From: Symbiodinium natans
Taxonomy: Eukaryota; Sar; Dinophyceae; Suessiales; Symbiodiniaceae
Length of the DNA stretch: 44,500 nt
Assembly: GCA_905221605.1 (NCBI GenBank)
Contig: CAJNDS010002717.1
Span: 188,001-232,500 of the forward strand
Reading direction: 5' to 3'
Shown here: positions 1 to 11,334 of the stretch, in pieces
Layout of the letters: each line of letters begins with the position of its first letter
Numbering within the stretch: position 1 is the first letter of the stretch
Made by a program: the position numbers and the translations under genes
The notes under the pieces: model-generated
The model's input: only the letters and a program-made list of their open reading frames with translations
Databases searched by the model: none
Told to the model about the DNA's origin: nothing

Positions 1-1639
1 CCCCGAACCACCAGCAAGTGGAGTCCATCTGGCAGCTTGATTTCTCACAGATTGCAAAAAATTTGCAGGAACGGGGGCATACGGGGGCTTTCGAGACTGC
101 GGCGCCTCCTCCCTGAACTCCTCTGTCCACTACGAGCTGTGACCTTCCGGATGGGGGGCGGGGCACATGCTTCTACTTCGAGTGGTTTGAGCGGCCATGT
201 GGAGAGTTAGGGGCCGCGCAACGCTGAATCCTCCAGAGGGTGCGGCGCGAACCCACAGGCAGCTGCCGACAGCGGCGATGGCTACACCTCCCTGAGAGAG
301 CAGAAAACAGAGATGAGAGGAAAAAATGTGCAGACAGATCAGAAATGAGAAGGGAGGACGGTGTGAATATTGCTATTTCTGCAGTTCGTCCCCAACAGCT
401 TGTGGGTCGGATGAGCTTCCAGCCCATCGGCTGCCTCTTCTGCGTTCCCTTCGCCTGTGCACAACTTCACATGCACAGGCCACATACAAAAGTTGATGTT
501 TTGGACTGATTTGGAGGAAGGTGTTTGCCCCGGCCTGCGACCCCCAAGGATCATCACCTGCCGCCTGGCCTCTGCGTTAGAGGCCTCAGCAACTCCGTAC
601 GGCAGCCTAGCGACTATGTGGGTCCCATGTGCATGTCACAAAGAAGGCACCTCCATGGGCTTCATGGCCTGACCAGCGGAGTGCTCAAGTGCGAGAGCAC
701 AATCTTTTGCAACGTCGCAGCACGTGTTCAAGCAAAACTCTTGGCAGTAATTAGGGGCGGGACGAGCGCCTGCACAAGCGGGCCCGGCTATGAAAAGCTT
801 AAGGGCAGAGGCCAGAGCAGCAGATCAGATCATCATGTCACGCTTTCTCTGCTTTTCTACAGGCCGTGCAGACATGTGCAGACTACCTCAGCGGAGCGCT
901 TGCCCTCAGGATTTTTGTCTTTCAAGCGCAGTTCACGTCAATGCCACCTACACCAGGCAGTGTAGCAACGCTGGAGAAGCTTGGAAAGTCTCCTGCCTAC
1001 ACTGGCTAGCGGACTGTTGAAAGAATTTGGTGAGGCGTTGTTGAGGCCATCATACCCTACACAATCGCATGAGGAATGTGTCTACATTGCATCCTGGTGT
1101 TGGTTCAGCAACTGCCTCTGGGGGGGAGCGCGCTTTCTTTTCAAAGTCTGTGCACTCACCTATGCACTATCCGTCCGGATACTGCACATCCTGGGGGGAG
1201 ATCGCACAGCGGTGCCCACGTTTGTGCGCATCAAGGCCGCTGTGCCGGATCATGGACTCTAAAGTGGTGCTGTTTTTGTTCGGCCATCTGCTGCCCAGTC
1301 TTAATACTGCCAGCAGATCGGGGTAACTGTCCCCACGACCTTCGCTCAAAGGTTTTGAGCCGCAAAATAGGCAGCTTCGAGCATTTGACTGTCGCTGCCT
1401 AATTGCAGCCACGTCCGTCTCACTTGAGAAATCTCTCATCTTTCAAAACAAGTGGAGATCCATGTGAATTGCAAAGAGACCGAGGTGGCCACTTTGGGGC
1501 GAAGCTTGGCGCTTGCATTTTGATATTGGAGGCACCGAGCCCCAAGTACTCTGAGTAGGACACCGCACTCTGACAAGATCTGACAAGTTCCTGACGTGGC
1601 TGTGCGGTACACTTCGTGCCTGAGAGCTCCTTGCCACAC

Positions 1640-1810
1640 GCAAAGATGAAAAACAGGCTGTACAAGCGACGCGGCTCCCTCATGTCCATTGACAGAGGAC
1701 CCGGAGACGCCAGATACCTCGTGAAGTGACGATACCCCTCTCCCTCCCAATGACGCGACAGGTCTCCGTCTCCAGTCTCCGAGTCTCCTGCCTGTGTTAA
1801 CACCTGTTCG
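1640..1810 (-). CDS. Candidate exon, unknown protein
   Basis: This minus-strand stretch, part of a longer open frame from 1962 to 1420, has a strongly G/C-rich third codon position. Its codons give fragments such as GDGDLSRHWEGEGYRHFTRY and SMDMREPRRLYSLFFIFACG. The composition matches that of the secure kinase exons better than neighbouring DNA does. Possible donors follow the Cys-Gly-Lys codons. It has no recognisable domain. It could be a far 3' exon of the kinase transcript or of the next gene. Confidence 0.4.
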
Positions 1811-2439
1811 ACAGGCCTGGGACCTGAGATAAGGCAAGGTTGAAGACCCCAAGCCCAAACTGTATGCAGAATGCAGCCATCTGCGATCTGGGATCCGGGG
1901 CATCGCCAGGGGCACTCTTGCCCGAGGCTCTTGAGTCTACAGCGCTGTTCGGACCTGGCCACAATCCCCCGCAGAAGCTCAGGACCCTCTCTAGGCCCCC
2001 AACCAAAACCTCCAAGCTGCTACCCCCCGCTTCAGCTGCACACACCGCTGCATTCTGGGGCCACCCACTCATGTCAAACTTCAAGCTGCCAGACTGGTCT
2101 ATGACTCCAGAGTGAGTGGAGTGCTTCACATCACCTCGACTGGACACCGTAAGACTTGTAAGACACCACACCGTCACACTGTGACACGCAGCTACTCCTT
2201 GCTGCGCTGAGACCGCTTGGCCCTTTTAACCCTCCGGTAGCAGCGCTGCATTTAAAAAAAACAGCTTGCCAGGAGACGTCTGGAGCTTCTCCTCTTCATA
2301 CGTGGCTCCATGCTTCTGGGTTCCTGGACAAGGACCGTGAATAACCCACACTTCGAAATGGAGGTGGGGGAGAGAGGGGCTTCTCTGCGCACCTGCTGAC
2401 AGTGCGCATGAAGACAAGGAGCCAGATGAGACGCCCAGA

Positions 2440-2870
2440 CCAGCAACGCAGCAACATCGAAAACTCTGCCCGCCACCGCCCGCTGCCTCATCTTCCTGGT
2501 CGAGCTTTTCGTCGCCCTCAGAGAAGAAGATATTGGAGTTGCTGATGTCTCCTCAAAATGTTTCGCCGATCTGCGTCAACTTTGGGGCAGATGTCGGTCA
2601 GCATCATGCTTGCCAATAGCTAGTATTCGTATACAACAGCTCGAGCCTCCATTTTTAATGATGAGCTTCTTCAAGAGATCGTCGATGCCGTGCTGTACCT
2701 GGCAAAGTGTCCAACGAAGCTTCCATCTTGCCCATACGTGACGAACATCCAAAGAAGCACAAATGCGCCACCGAGACCGTAGAGTCGCGCTTTTGCCGCA
2801 TCTGCTGCGTGAGTGATCTGGCTTTGTGCGCGTTCTTGCCTGAGACGCCGGAGATGAAGAACACGAGAGT
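2440..2870 (-). CDS. Candidate exons downstream of the kinase, possible membrane segment
   Basis: Two stretches look coding on the same strand as the kinase. At about 2700..2830 one frame reads LYGLGGAFVLLWMFVTYGQD, which would be a hydrophobic membrane-spanning segment, but the other two frames are also open, so the frame is not settled. At about 2440..2545 a second stretch begins NSNIFFSEGDEKLDQEDEAA, an acidic, soluble-looking segment after a possible AG acceptor. They may be the C-terminal part of the kinase polypeptide or belong to a separate gene; no family recognised. Confidence 0.35.
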
Positions 2871-3029
2871 GCGAGACCGCGAAAGGGCGAGAGGGCCAGA
2901 AAGCGGCGGAGCAAGAACAAGAAAGCACCAGGGAGAGCAAGTGGGAGGGGGAGGGGCGAGGGAGAGGCGATGGCTCGAGTGAGAAGCAGATAGAGATAGA
3001 CTGACATGTAAGCAGATGCAACGACGTCG

Positions 3030-4950
3030 GCACTCGTCCGGCTTCCAAGCTCTTGGCGCAACAACGGGTCAAAGTCATTGGCGTCGGGAATAATGGCAAC
3101 CTTCTCCGCTACGAATTCATGCCGTAGGGCCTTGCAACGCGAGCTGCAACTGGTCAACGCGGGGAATTGCATTGGGACTCTCAAGCCAAGAGGCTCGAAA
3201 TCGAAGCTTGGGACGCTTGGGATGGGCAATACTTGGAGGAGAGTTGGGGGAAATTGATGGACTTTGATTGGGACTGCTCCAAACTTGCGGAACTTACCTG
3301 CGACCCTACTGAGACAAACAAACGACCATCGTGGCCTCTGCGGCAGTTGGCCGCTGCTTGGCCGAGCGCTTTAGTAGCATCTGGCATGGCAACACGCCAA
3401 CAACGCGCAAGAAGCTTCCAAAGGTAAACATCAACAATATCAAGCCTTCGTGAAGTCCAGAGCCCCCACTAGAGAGCCAGAGACCTGGCAGGACTGTTGT
3501 GAGATGTCGGACACTCGGCATATACTCACGAGATTGTCTGTGGGCTTGAGATCCAGTACTTGCTCCACATCCAGCGCATGCTGCGCATCCAAGACAACAC
3601 TTCCGATCCACTTGGGTCATGACGACACCTTGGGCGTCACCTGTAGGGCAGTTTACGACCGCAGGCCCACTGCGAACTGCAAACGACATCCAAGGCAGGC
3701 ACTGAGAGAAGGAAAATGCAGGGGCGGATGGTCCTCCAAGAAGCCCCACATGGGCACTCGATCTGGAACAGCTGCACGCCACAGCGAACCTCAATGATGG
3801 CCTTCTTCATGGCTGGCGCACTTGCCTGGCTCTTGCATCATGAGCAGATTGTGCGGCAAGCAAGCTCTTGACCCAAAACGCAGTGAAGCAATGCATCTTT
3901 GTGAGAGAGACAGAGAGACGTAAGGCTTCCCGTTGCTTTATTGGGGCGTCTTGCTGTTTGGAACTGCTTTCTTGCCACTTTGTCATGGTCTAGAGCTTTA
4001 GCTTTCAAGCTTCGCACCTGCCACGCCGTACAGGCGGTGGTGCAATGGCACCAGTAGCAGCAGTGGGAGTAGCAGTGTCAGTAGTAGCACTAGAAGCACA
4101 AGACTAGATACGGCACCCCATCAGCTCCTCCTGTCAAAAGCTTTCACTTGGAGCTCCACGGTTTGGGTTACCAACCTCCCTAGCTGGCGCTCAGCAGCAC
4201 GACAGATGCCACATACGTCCACCAGCTAGAGTCTGTTTGAAGGTCGCTCTTCTCAGCCTGTATTTTCGTGAGTCAGCATCGCCACTAGCTACCTTCAAAG
4301 CCCAGCCCTTCGGGGACAGCTGCCACGGGTAAAGCCTCGGAAGGCGAGTACGGAAAGCTGCCGAAGACCAGCAGGTAGGCTACGGAGCCTGGGAAATGGG
4401 TTGCATTCTCCAAGGGTCCAGGAGTCCAGTGCAACTGGGGATCATGGGGCCGCGCCTATGGACCAGACGTCTGCCAAGAAGTCATAGCCTTCGCTCCGCA
4501 GCATTTCCGGAGCCATGTACGGCGCGGTACCTTGCACCACACATTACCACACATCTGAGTCCTCCCTCGACATCAACTGCACGCAACTCGAGCAGCGGGC
4601 CAAACACTCCGCTGAGCTTTCCAGTCTTGGGCATCATAACCGCAAGGCCTGTCAGATCTACGCATCTCTGCACATGGATTTCGGTTCTGAACCTTCGAGT
4701 GAGGCCCCGACCGTAGTCGCAAAGCTTGAGAACGCTGTTGTCTGGACCGCCCCATAGAAAGTTATCAGGCCTCGGGAATGTCGACACGTGCCGACATGCA
4801 GCGGCGTTTGGTCTGCATTGCTTGCTTCAACGAACTGCGCCCCTCGATATCGTGCAATTCCTCCCGGGCCCCGCGCTTTATATCTCTGTGCACAATGCCG
4901 ACCCCCTTAGAGTGCACACGTCAGCTGCTGGCCCAAGCTCAACATCAGCA
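3030..4950 (-). CDS. Serine/threonine protein kinase catalytic region (CaMK/CDPK-like), multi-exon, N-lobe not found
   Basis: Phosphotransfer from ATP to Ser/Thr of unknown substrates. Minus-strand exons join in frame as 4877..4905, 4712..4770, 4601..4648, 4456..4530, 4336..4388, 3790..3825, one unresolved piece, 3446..3484, 3336..3380 and about 3030..3130. In order they give GVGIVHRDIK (catalytic Asp), PDNFLW, LKLCDYGLAV (DYG in place of DFG), MPKTGKLSGVFGTAPYMAPE (activation loop and APE), DVWSIGSVAYLLVFGSFPY, MKKAII, ALDFTKMLLKRSAKQRPTAA and ALRHEFVAEK, that is, subdomains VIb to XI. Resolved introns are 106, 63, 70, 67, 510, 65 and 205 bp. Six of eight donors are GC. Subdomains I-V (Gly loop, VAIK Lys, alpha-C Glu) were not found upstream. 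A segment at 4913..4950 reads like the helix before HRD but in another frame (see findings). Kinase identity is secure; the closest subfamily and whether the gene is intact are not. Confidence 0.85.
4053..4100. repeat. Degenerate (AGTAGC)n tract in a kinase intron
   Basis: Imperfect AGTAGC/AGCAGT hexamers lie inside the inferred 510-bp intron 3826..4335 of the kinase gene. Confidence 0.7.
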
Positions 4951-5329
4951 ATCTCCCAGGACTTTGACGATGGTCTCATGAGGTCTCATGACTCATAACA
5001 CAAGCCCAAGCACAAGCCAATGAGAAGCAATGAGGGGACTGAGAATGGATGGGTCTAGATGACATAACTTGCAAGCTCAAAGAGTCTATCATGCTCCTGC
5101 TTGGTAGCTGGGCAAAGACGCAGGTCATGGCAGGTGTGCGGTGAACATGGTTGAATCCTTGTCTCTGTTCTCATAGATTCCAGATGTCCGGTGTGCAACC
5201 CTTCGTCATCCTCATCCCTGAGCGGGTTGGACTTGAGCTGATGGGGTTCCGCATGAGCACAAATACCGCTGAAAGTTGACTTCAGGATCGGGAAACAAGA
5301 ACTGCCCGAACTTGTCTTGAAAGGTGTGG

Positions 5330-5600
5330 CAAAACTTGCAGTCTTTTTTTTAAGTATACATTTTTGTATACCGTTCTTCTGCCTACCGTTCTTTTTATGT
5401 ACGTATTTGCTTTGCTCGCTCGTTGTTTCGTTATTTCGACATGTCTTGATGTCTTTTGCTATGCCGTTCTTCATTTCGGAATGTATTTCTTCGATATTTC
5501 TGTGTTTAGTAGTTAGGGTTGGTTTCTTAAATTTCGTTGGGCATTTATGTATGCAAGTCGCTTGTTGAATTCTGCATTACTCTGCATACTTCCTTGTTTC
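5330..5600. other. T-rich low-complexity island
   Basis: The plus strand is strongly T-rich, with recurring CCGTTCTT and ATGTATTTCTTCG-like words, in surroundings that are otherwise above 50% GC. No exon is defensible here. It may be part of an intron or a gene spacer. Confidence 0.5.
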
Positions 5601-6459
5601 GCTTTCTTTCGGGTGGTTTAGGGTCCTTTCGACTTAAGGTCGCGATTGCGTGGCGCGAAACAGGGGCTTCCCCAGGCAGGTCGTCCTCTGTTTAACCTCC
5701 CCCTGTTGGATGTGTTGTAAGTTGTAAGGTGTCCCCCTCCCCCGACCCCCGCAAGTGTACCGTACCCCCCGCATCACAGGACATCCCCCCCCTGGTGTGG
5801 CCTTGTTCATGGACCGAAGACAAACTGGTTGATGAAAATGTCGTTCGACCCGCACTCCTGCGGCACCCCTTTGGCCTGGCTATGGTGACCGGGAAAACAA
5901 AACTGCAGACCTCCCCAGAGTAAAAGCATGCACGACCTTCAGACGGCTCGTATCCCTTCGGCGTCTGGACTACTTTGTGATTGGTAAACGTGCGGTCACC
6001 CACATTAGTGATGCCAGGTTTGGAAGCTATGCACATGGTGGCACCCCCCAGCTTCGCGGGTGCTACGGATTGTGAATGGGTGTTGCACCTTGAGATTGTT
6101 GCCGAAGTCAACCTCCCAACTCCTCCGTGGCCTCCTCCTCCTTGAAGTCCCCGGACCTCCCTCAACTCCCCCACTCTTCCACGGTGCTACCCCTCCAACC
6201 CCTCGCCAAGGCCCGGAGCCCGAACCCCCAAATCAGACTATTCAGCGTCTTCTTTGAGACTGAGCACAACATTACAGCACCTGACCTAAATGAGCGAAAT
6301 CCTCTTTCACCTTCGGGCTTGAAAGGCTGAAGGGCGCTGAAAGGAACTGAGCTCTAAGTCGCCCACATGGGTGTGGGATACCCCCAGCAGCATGTGTCGA
6401 AAGATCTTTGCCAGGTCAGTTTCTGTCATGGACTCCGCCTCGACCTGTCATTCCACCAA

Positions 6460-6502
6460 GGCATGGCATCAGCATGGCATCAGCATGGCATCGGCATGGC
6501 AT
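6460..6502. repeat. Tandem repeat, unit CATGGCATCAG
   Basis: About four near-identical copies of an 11-bp unit (GGCATCAGCAT) lie side by side. One unit carries an A to G change. Confidence 0.85.
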
Positions 6503-7883
6503 GCTGCAACCATCTGCCGCCGGCTGAGCACTGGGCGAGTCTGTCCATGAAGGAGCACTGGCCTGTTTGCAAGACCGGAGGGGAAACAAGGCTAGAAAGC
6601 GTGCGAAAAAATGAGGATGCGACACTTCTCGCAGACCATGTAGTACAAGGACTTCCTTGGAGGACGATGTGTGAGCACAACAGCAGACAGCTCCATGGAA
6701 CCGCTCCACATGTCTCCAAGGGCCGTGCTCTGCAAAGCTCTTGTAAAGCTTCACCTCAATATCTCATTCCGCTAGCCGCTAGTCCCACGTTCACACGAAA
6801 TTCATCTCCCGCGTTCTGGATCTGACATAACTGTGCATGGACCAACTGGGCCGTCTGCAATGTATTCACAGTCAGTGTTGCTTGCCTGGCTGAGCGACCA
6901 AGCACGGTCTTTACTCCGAGGTGTCTGAACAACGAGTTTCGTTGCTTACTACTTATCACACCACTCCAGTGTCAACCGGCGGAGATCCCAGGTTTGTAAA
7001 CTTGCCGAGACATGTGACGGATCAAAACTTCAAGACGGGGCGTCCTTCGTCCAAAGGTCCACCTCTGTTCGGGTGACCCGGTCCCGGCTCTTGCTGACCG
7101 CGCCGCTGCCTTTGAAACGGGCAGAAGGTTACAAACGAGTCTACGAAGAGTAAGTGGTTGATAACACAGCTCTCCCAAGAGCAGCACAAGCACCATGCTC
7201 ATCACGCTCACGAACATCCACAATCTTCACAGCAAGCTCCTACAGAAGGGGCCGGAATTTCGGAACGCACTCGGACCAAAGCCGCCCTTCCGAATCTCCT
7301 GCTGTGTGGACCTGTCAACTACGACACGGACCTGTCCGAAGGCACCTCGTGGGGTACAAACGAGACAAGGGTGCTCGGAGCGCCGGGAGCTAGGAACCAC
7401 CGGAGCCTTCTCCAAGCTTCTTTCCCAGCTTATATTGCGTGAAGAAGTGCCTGAGATGCTCTCACATGAAACCAAGTCTTAATGCACTGATTGCTTCTTT
7501 TGAGACAGCATATGACTGCAAGAACACTGTAAGAGCCCTGCTCTTGCGGCGCCGGAGTCGCCGCAGTGCTTCCACAGCATCCTGGCATGAGTGGAAAAAC
7601 AACGGCGGCCTGGGCCTGGGCTTCGGGATGCAAAGCGGAATTAGAGGGGCCCCTCAAAAGGGAGCAACGGGGGGCACCCCTCTCCGTTTAGAGTTGCACA
7701 CTTGCCGGCAGCACCCATCAGACGTCAGCTTCAGGCCTCCGCCCAAAGCGAACACAGATCTGCACAAAAACAAAGGGTTTTTACGCAGATTTTTATAGTA
7801 TACCGATAAACAAGGCAAACAATCAAAATCATGCGAAAGTAACATTCGAAAACAGGTCTCTGCCCTTCGATCCCACTGTTGCC

Positions 7884-7918
7884 CCAAGAACCCTCGCGGC
7901 CCCAAGAACCCTCGCGGC
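7884..7918. repeat. 18-bp direct duplication
   Basis: CCCCAAGAACCCTCGCGG occurs twice in tandem without mismatch, indicating a recent slip duplication. Confidence 0.85.
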
Positions 7919-8752
7919 TCTAAAGAAATAAAATGGCTCGGCCAAGCAGGCACGAAAATTCGAGTTCCCCTAAGTATTTGCCTAAACCCGCTTGGACCTT
8001 GGACCTCGGAGTCGGTGGGCATCTCTCAAAATATGAGGTACACCAAAAGTCGATTCTCCATATCATGGGAACCCCCAACAAGAGTACCCCTGTCTTCGGA
8101 ACCCTCCGTCTTATGCACATGAACTTCACCCGGGCCTAAAGATTCTTAAGTGGAGATTAAGAACTCAAGGGCTGGGTTGCTTAAGTGTAAGTAATTCTTG
8201 CTTTTGATTTGCCGTTTGGGCGATCAGGGCCTAGAAAGCATCGACTTTGTGATTTCGATTTGGGCGAGTTGGACCCCCAAACCCTGGATTGCTGAAGTTT
8301 GACCTGAAATTCCAAAAATGAGACATGCTGCCTCTTCAGACGGTTTCCGGTGGCAACCCAACTGAGTTCCTCTTTTGGGGGTTGTGGAGAGGGGTTTGGA
8401 GCCTGGGGCGGCCTGGGATGGTTTGGAAGGCTTGGAGAATCTGAGAAGCTCTTGGGTAGAGTCAAATTACAACGACTACGGAAAAACGGAGCGGGTGACA
8501 AGCATGCTATGAGAAGCTCTTTCAGCAGCTATTCAACGTTGCATGCGCGGCTACGCAATTTATTTGACCCTGATTTTGACTCCTTTCCCTTCAAAAACTC
8601 CGGGAGCAATTGCCAGAGCAAGCTCATGTACAGTATAATTGGACAAGCGATTATCGGACACGTGTCAAACATGAGCCTTTTTTTCATACCAGAGGTATGA
8701 CGACAGCGTTAGCTAAAGCTGGGTGGCTTGGCAATATGTTGTAGATTCTACA

Positions 8753-8990
8753 TCATTCGACAAAGAAGCGGCACAGAATGTTCACCATTCGTTGGCCTTT
8801 TCCACTTTTTTCGTCCGGCTCGTTGGTCCGGTACGCTGCAGCTGTTGTAGCTGCCCCGCCTGCCCTTTTTACTTGAGCCTGCAGACCCATAGCCAAAAGC
8901 ACGGCAGTTCCGGTCAAGGACAATTTGCGATCCAGCGGAAGGCCTCCTGCACTCATGCATTCATGCACACAAACCTTTTCCTCTGCTTGC
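8753..8990 (-). CDS. Candidate exon, unknown protein
   Basis: The minus strand reads open through fragments such as AGGLPLDRKLSLTGTAVLLA and TAAAYRTNEPDEKSGKGQRM and ends with TGA near 8753. Composition looks protein-like, with Ala/Gly/Lys balance and few rare residues, but no domain is recognised and no splice partner was confirmed. It could be a C-terminal exon or chance. Confidence 0.3.
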
Positions 8991-9550
8991 CACATATGCC
9001 GTAACAAACAGATGGGATGGGACCCTCGCCGCTTACTATGCAGATTGCTGCTGGCAGCCTTATCTGACATCTTCTGCATACTGCATATCACTACAGCAGT
9101 CCAGGCACACCTGCTGCACAGCTGGCAGTGGCTGGAAAAGAATCCTGCGCTCTGAAGCCTAACTCGCCATGCTACTGCCAGCTATCCACAGCGCGGCTGT
9201 CCTATGTACATGAAGACTCTTTCTGCTCGCAAACAGCCAAGGATATCCTTATGAGAGCTGATGGCAAGCACGTCCTCAAGTAGCAGCCGTTTTGGCTTTG
9301 CCAAAGGCTCTGCTTCCATGCTGCTTTTGCTGGGCTAAGACTGCCTATCCGGGCCTATCCTCCTATGAGAGGACACTGCAGGATCCACCATCATCGATCG
9401 CGCCCTTTTCGTGGCCTCTGAAGCTGTGACCCGTACAAGATGACATGCACTTGGAGATTTCATGAGATTTCGTCTCTCATTGCGCTCCACGCTTCGAACA
9501 AGCTTGGCCTGCTGTCCACTGTAGACGGGCGTAGGGCACCACCCCGAGCA

Positions 9551-9790
9551 CTAAGGGGGAGTGCCTAGGAGTTGCAGTGATGAATGACGTGGTTTCCTCG
9601 CTTTTCGGACAAGCTGCAACTGCAGGAATTGGTCGTGTCCCACTGGCCGGAGCTGTTCCAAGCCGGTCGGGGGCCTGATCTCACCCCAAATATTCTTTGA
9701 AAACCGCCAGCTCTGAGCTCCACCTGCCTCTGCATGGATGGCAGCAGTTGCCTGCAAACTTTTTGCAGCTGTCGGCCCTAGCCTAGATAA
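9551..9790 (-). CDS. Candidate exon, unknown protein
   Basis: A minus-strand open stretch includes LGPTAAKSLQATAAIHAEAG, SKNIWGEIRPPTGLEQLRPV and QFLQLQLVRKARK. The alternation of Leu, Gln and charged residues suggests helix or coiled coil like that in the better supported genes of this window. There is a stop at 9551. The other frames are weaker. No family assigned. Confidence 0.35.
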   Translation of the reverse strand, partial: LSRLGPTAAKSLQATAAIHAEAGGAQSWRFSKNIWGEIRPPTGLEQLRPVGHDQFLQLQLVRKARKPRHSSLQLLGTPP

Positions 9791-10372
9791 AGCAATTGGG
9801 CAATACACTGGTGCTAAACACTCCCGAGGCCTCATTGGGCATGTGCTGCAGCATCCTGCCACAACCAGTCACGCGCGCTGTTGGTGAATGTGTGATCGGT
9901 GTGTCGTCGGCCTCTACGGCTGTGGCTGCGCATGCGCAGACCACGGGCCGGTTGCATGTCAAACTACAAAAGCAAACGTTTCGGTGGGCTGTCTGAGGTC
10001 AAACCCGACTGAACCGTGTTGCATTAGGCGATTTTACCGCAATCACTCGTGTGCGACGCACATACCCTTGCAGACACTGAGAAGAAGAGTCGAACACGGG
10101 AAGGCTAAACAAAGAGGTTGACCTGCAGTAGTTCCTGTTCGCACTCCGACACTCGTGTTAGTGCCCAAGACTGTAGCGTAGCAATATAGCGGAAAGGAGT
10201 CCTGAATGTCTGAACACTGAATCTGAACATACTGGCTCCTGGCCAGGTACCCTTATAACAAGGGACCACCACGGAGCCGTGACCGAAGGCCGCTGTTTCA
10301 CACTTTTTGAAGGGATACAATCCGTAAGGTGGATTTCAGCTAGGGAAATTGGGGTGAGAGGGTTCGGGAAAA

Positions 10373-10600
10373 TTAGGGAGGGATATTTGATCCAGAGTGA
10401 GCACAGGCACTCTCATCCTTAGCAAACAAGAACACACACAGATCTTTCGTGGAACAAACTTCAGGTCTGCAGTTCAGCCTCAGCCTCACATTCACCTTTA
10501 ACCTTTCCAGACCTCGACCTTCCAGCCAACCCCACAGCCACGAGGCCTGCCTGACCTTCTTGGCATACAGACCTTGACCCTCCGGAAAATACTTGCACAA
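10373..10600 (-). CDS. Candidate open frame, unknown
   Basis: A 75-residue minus-strand frame from an ATG at 10600 reads MCKYFPEGQGLYAKKVRQAS and later LKVNVRLRLNCRPEV. It is basic and natural-looking, but short. There is no domain and no splice evidence, so chance is quite possible. Confidence 0.2.
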   Translation of the reverse strand: MCKYFPEGQGLYAKKVRQASWLWGWLEGRGLERLKVNVRLRLNCRPEVCSTKDLCVFLFAKDESACAHSGSNIPP

Positions 10601-11244
10601 GAAGTTAATCTAGTGAACAAGACCTAAATAGGGTGTTCATTGTTGCAAGTCAGCACAAGTCAAGTTCCGGCAGGTCAGATCAACAAGATCAATTTTCATC
10701 ACCAGTTTTAATCAGTTGCGAGGAGAAGACACAAAACAATCGGCGGCCAGAAAAGAAGCTAGGGCCTGAAAAGGGGACTAGATCATAAGAGAGATCATAG
10801 CAATGCAACTGGTCACAGTCAGGATAACTCAACCAGTGCGTCTGATCATTGATGGAACCAGTTTCGGTCAGGGCTACCCTGCCTGACACGGCGCTCAGAG
10901 GGAATGTCGTCGTTTTGAACACACTTGAATGTCGGTTGTCAGCTGGAACTTTCTGCAATCGTCCACTAACCCAATATCCCAGTAACACACAACAGCTTTG
11001 GGTATTCTGGGCGGCCAAGCGGGTACGTGGTCAAGGGGTCCCTCGACCATATCCTTGTCCATGACTGGAGCTTCGTTGCACCAGCCAAGTCATGCACTCC
11101 TGATGCCGTTGCTGGAATCTCTGACTTCCGTCGGAAAATGATAGAGGTGACTTCTCTCACAGCCCTACTCCCTTACATGCAGGGTTTGCGCACACGCGCG
11201 CACACATAGGAGCAAGCAATAAGATTAACCTGCTCGAAGTATCA

Positions 11245-11299
11245 ATAGTACCAACAATTCCAACAATTCCCACAATTCCCACAATTCCCACAATTCCAG
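11245..11299. repeat. Tandem repeat, unit CACAATTCC
   Basis: About six copies of a 9-10 bp unit, at first CAACAATTCC and then CACAATTCC, run in tandem. No coding sense on either strand. Confidence 0.9.
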
Positions 11300-11334
11300 C
11301 GGATCCAACACTAGAGAATCAGACACGCAACCCT

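Noticed and set aside
5692-6174. 160-codon minus-strand frame
   Set aside because: Gly-rich ends come from CCTCC/CCCCC tracts; the middle has no recognisable motif and does not supply the missing kinase N-lobe.
6367-6825. 152-codon plus-strand frame
   Set aside because: Starts in the GGCATCAGCAT tandem repeat region and shows no domain or clear splice borders.
7158-7442. His-rich plus-strand frame (QEQHKHHAHHAHEHPQSSQQ)
   Set aside because: Attractive as a metal-binding segment, but a single frame without splice sites, partner exons or family; the opposite strand is equally open.
9282-9304. Spliced-leader-like word (AGCAGCCGTTTTGGCTTTG)
   Set aside because: Partly resembles the dinoflagellate spliced leader (CCGTAGCCATTTTGGCTCAAG), but several mismatches and a gap are needed and it is not at a gene start on the right strand.
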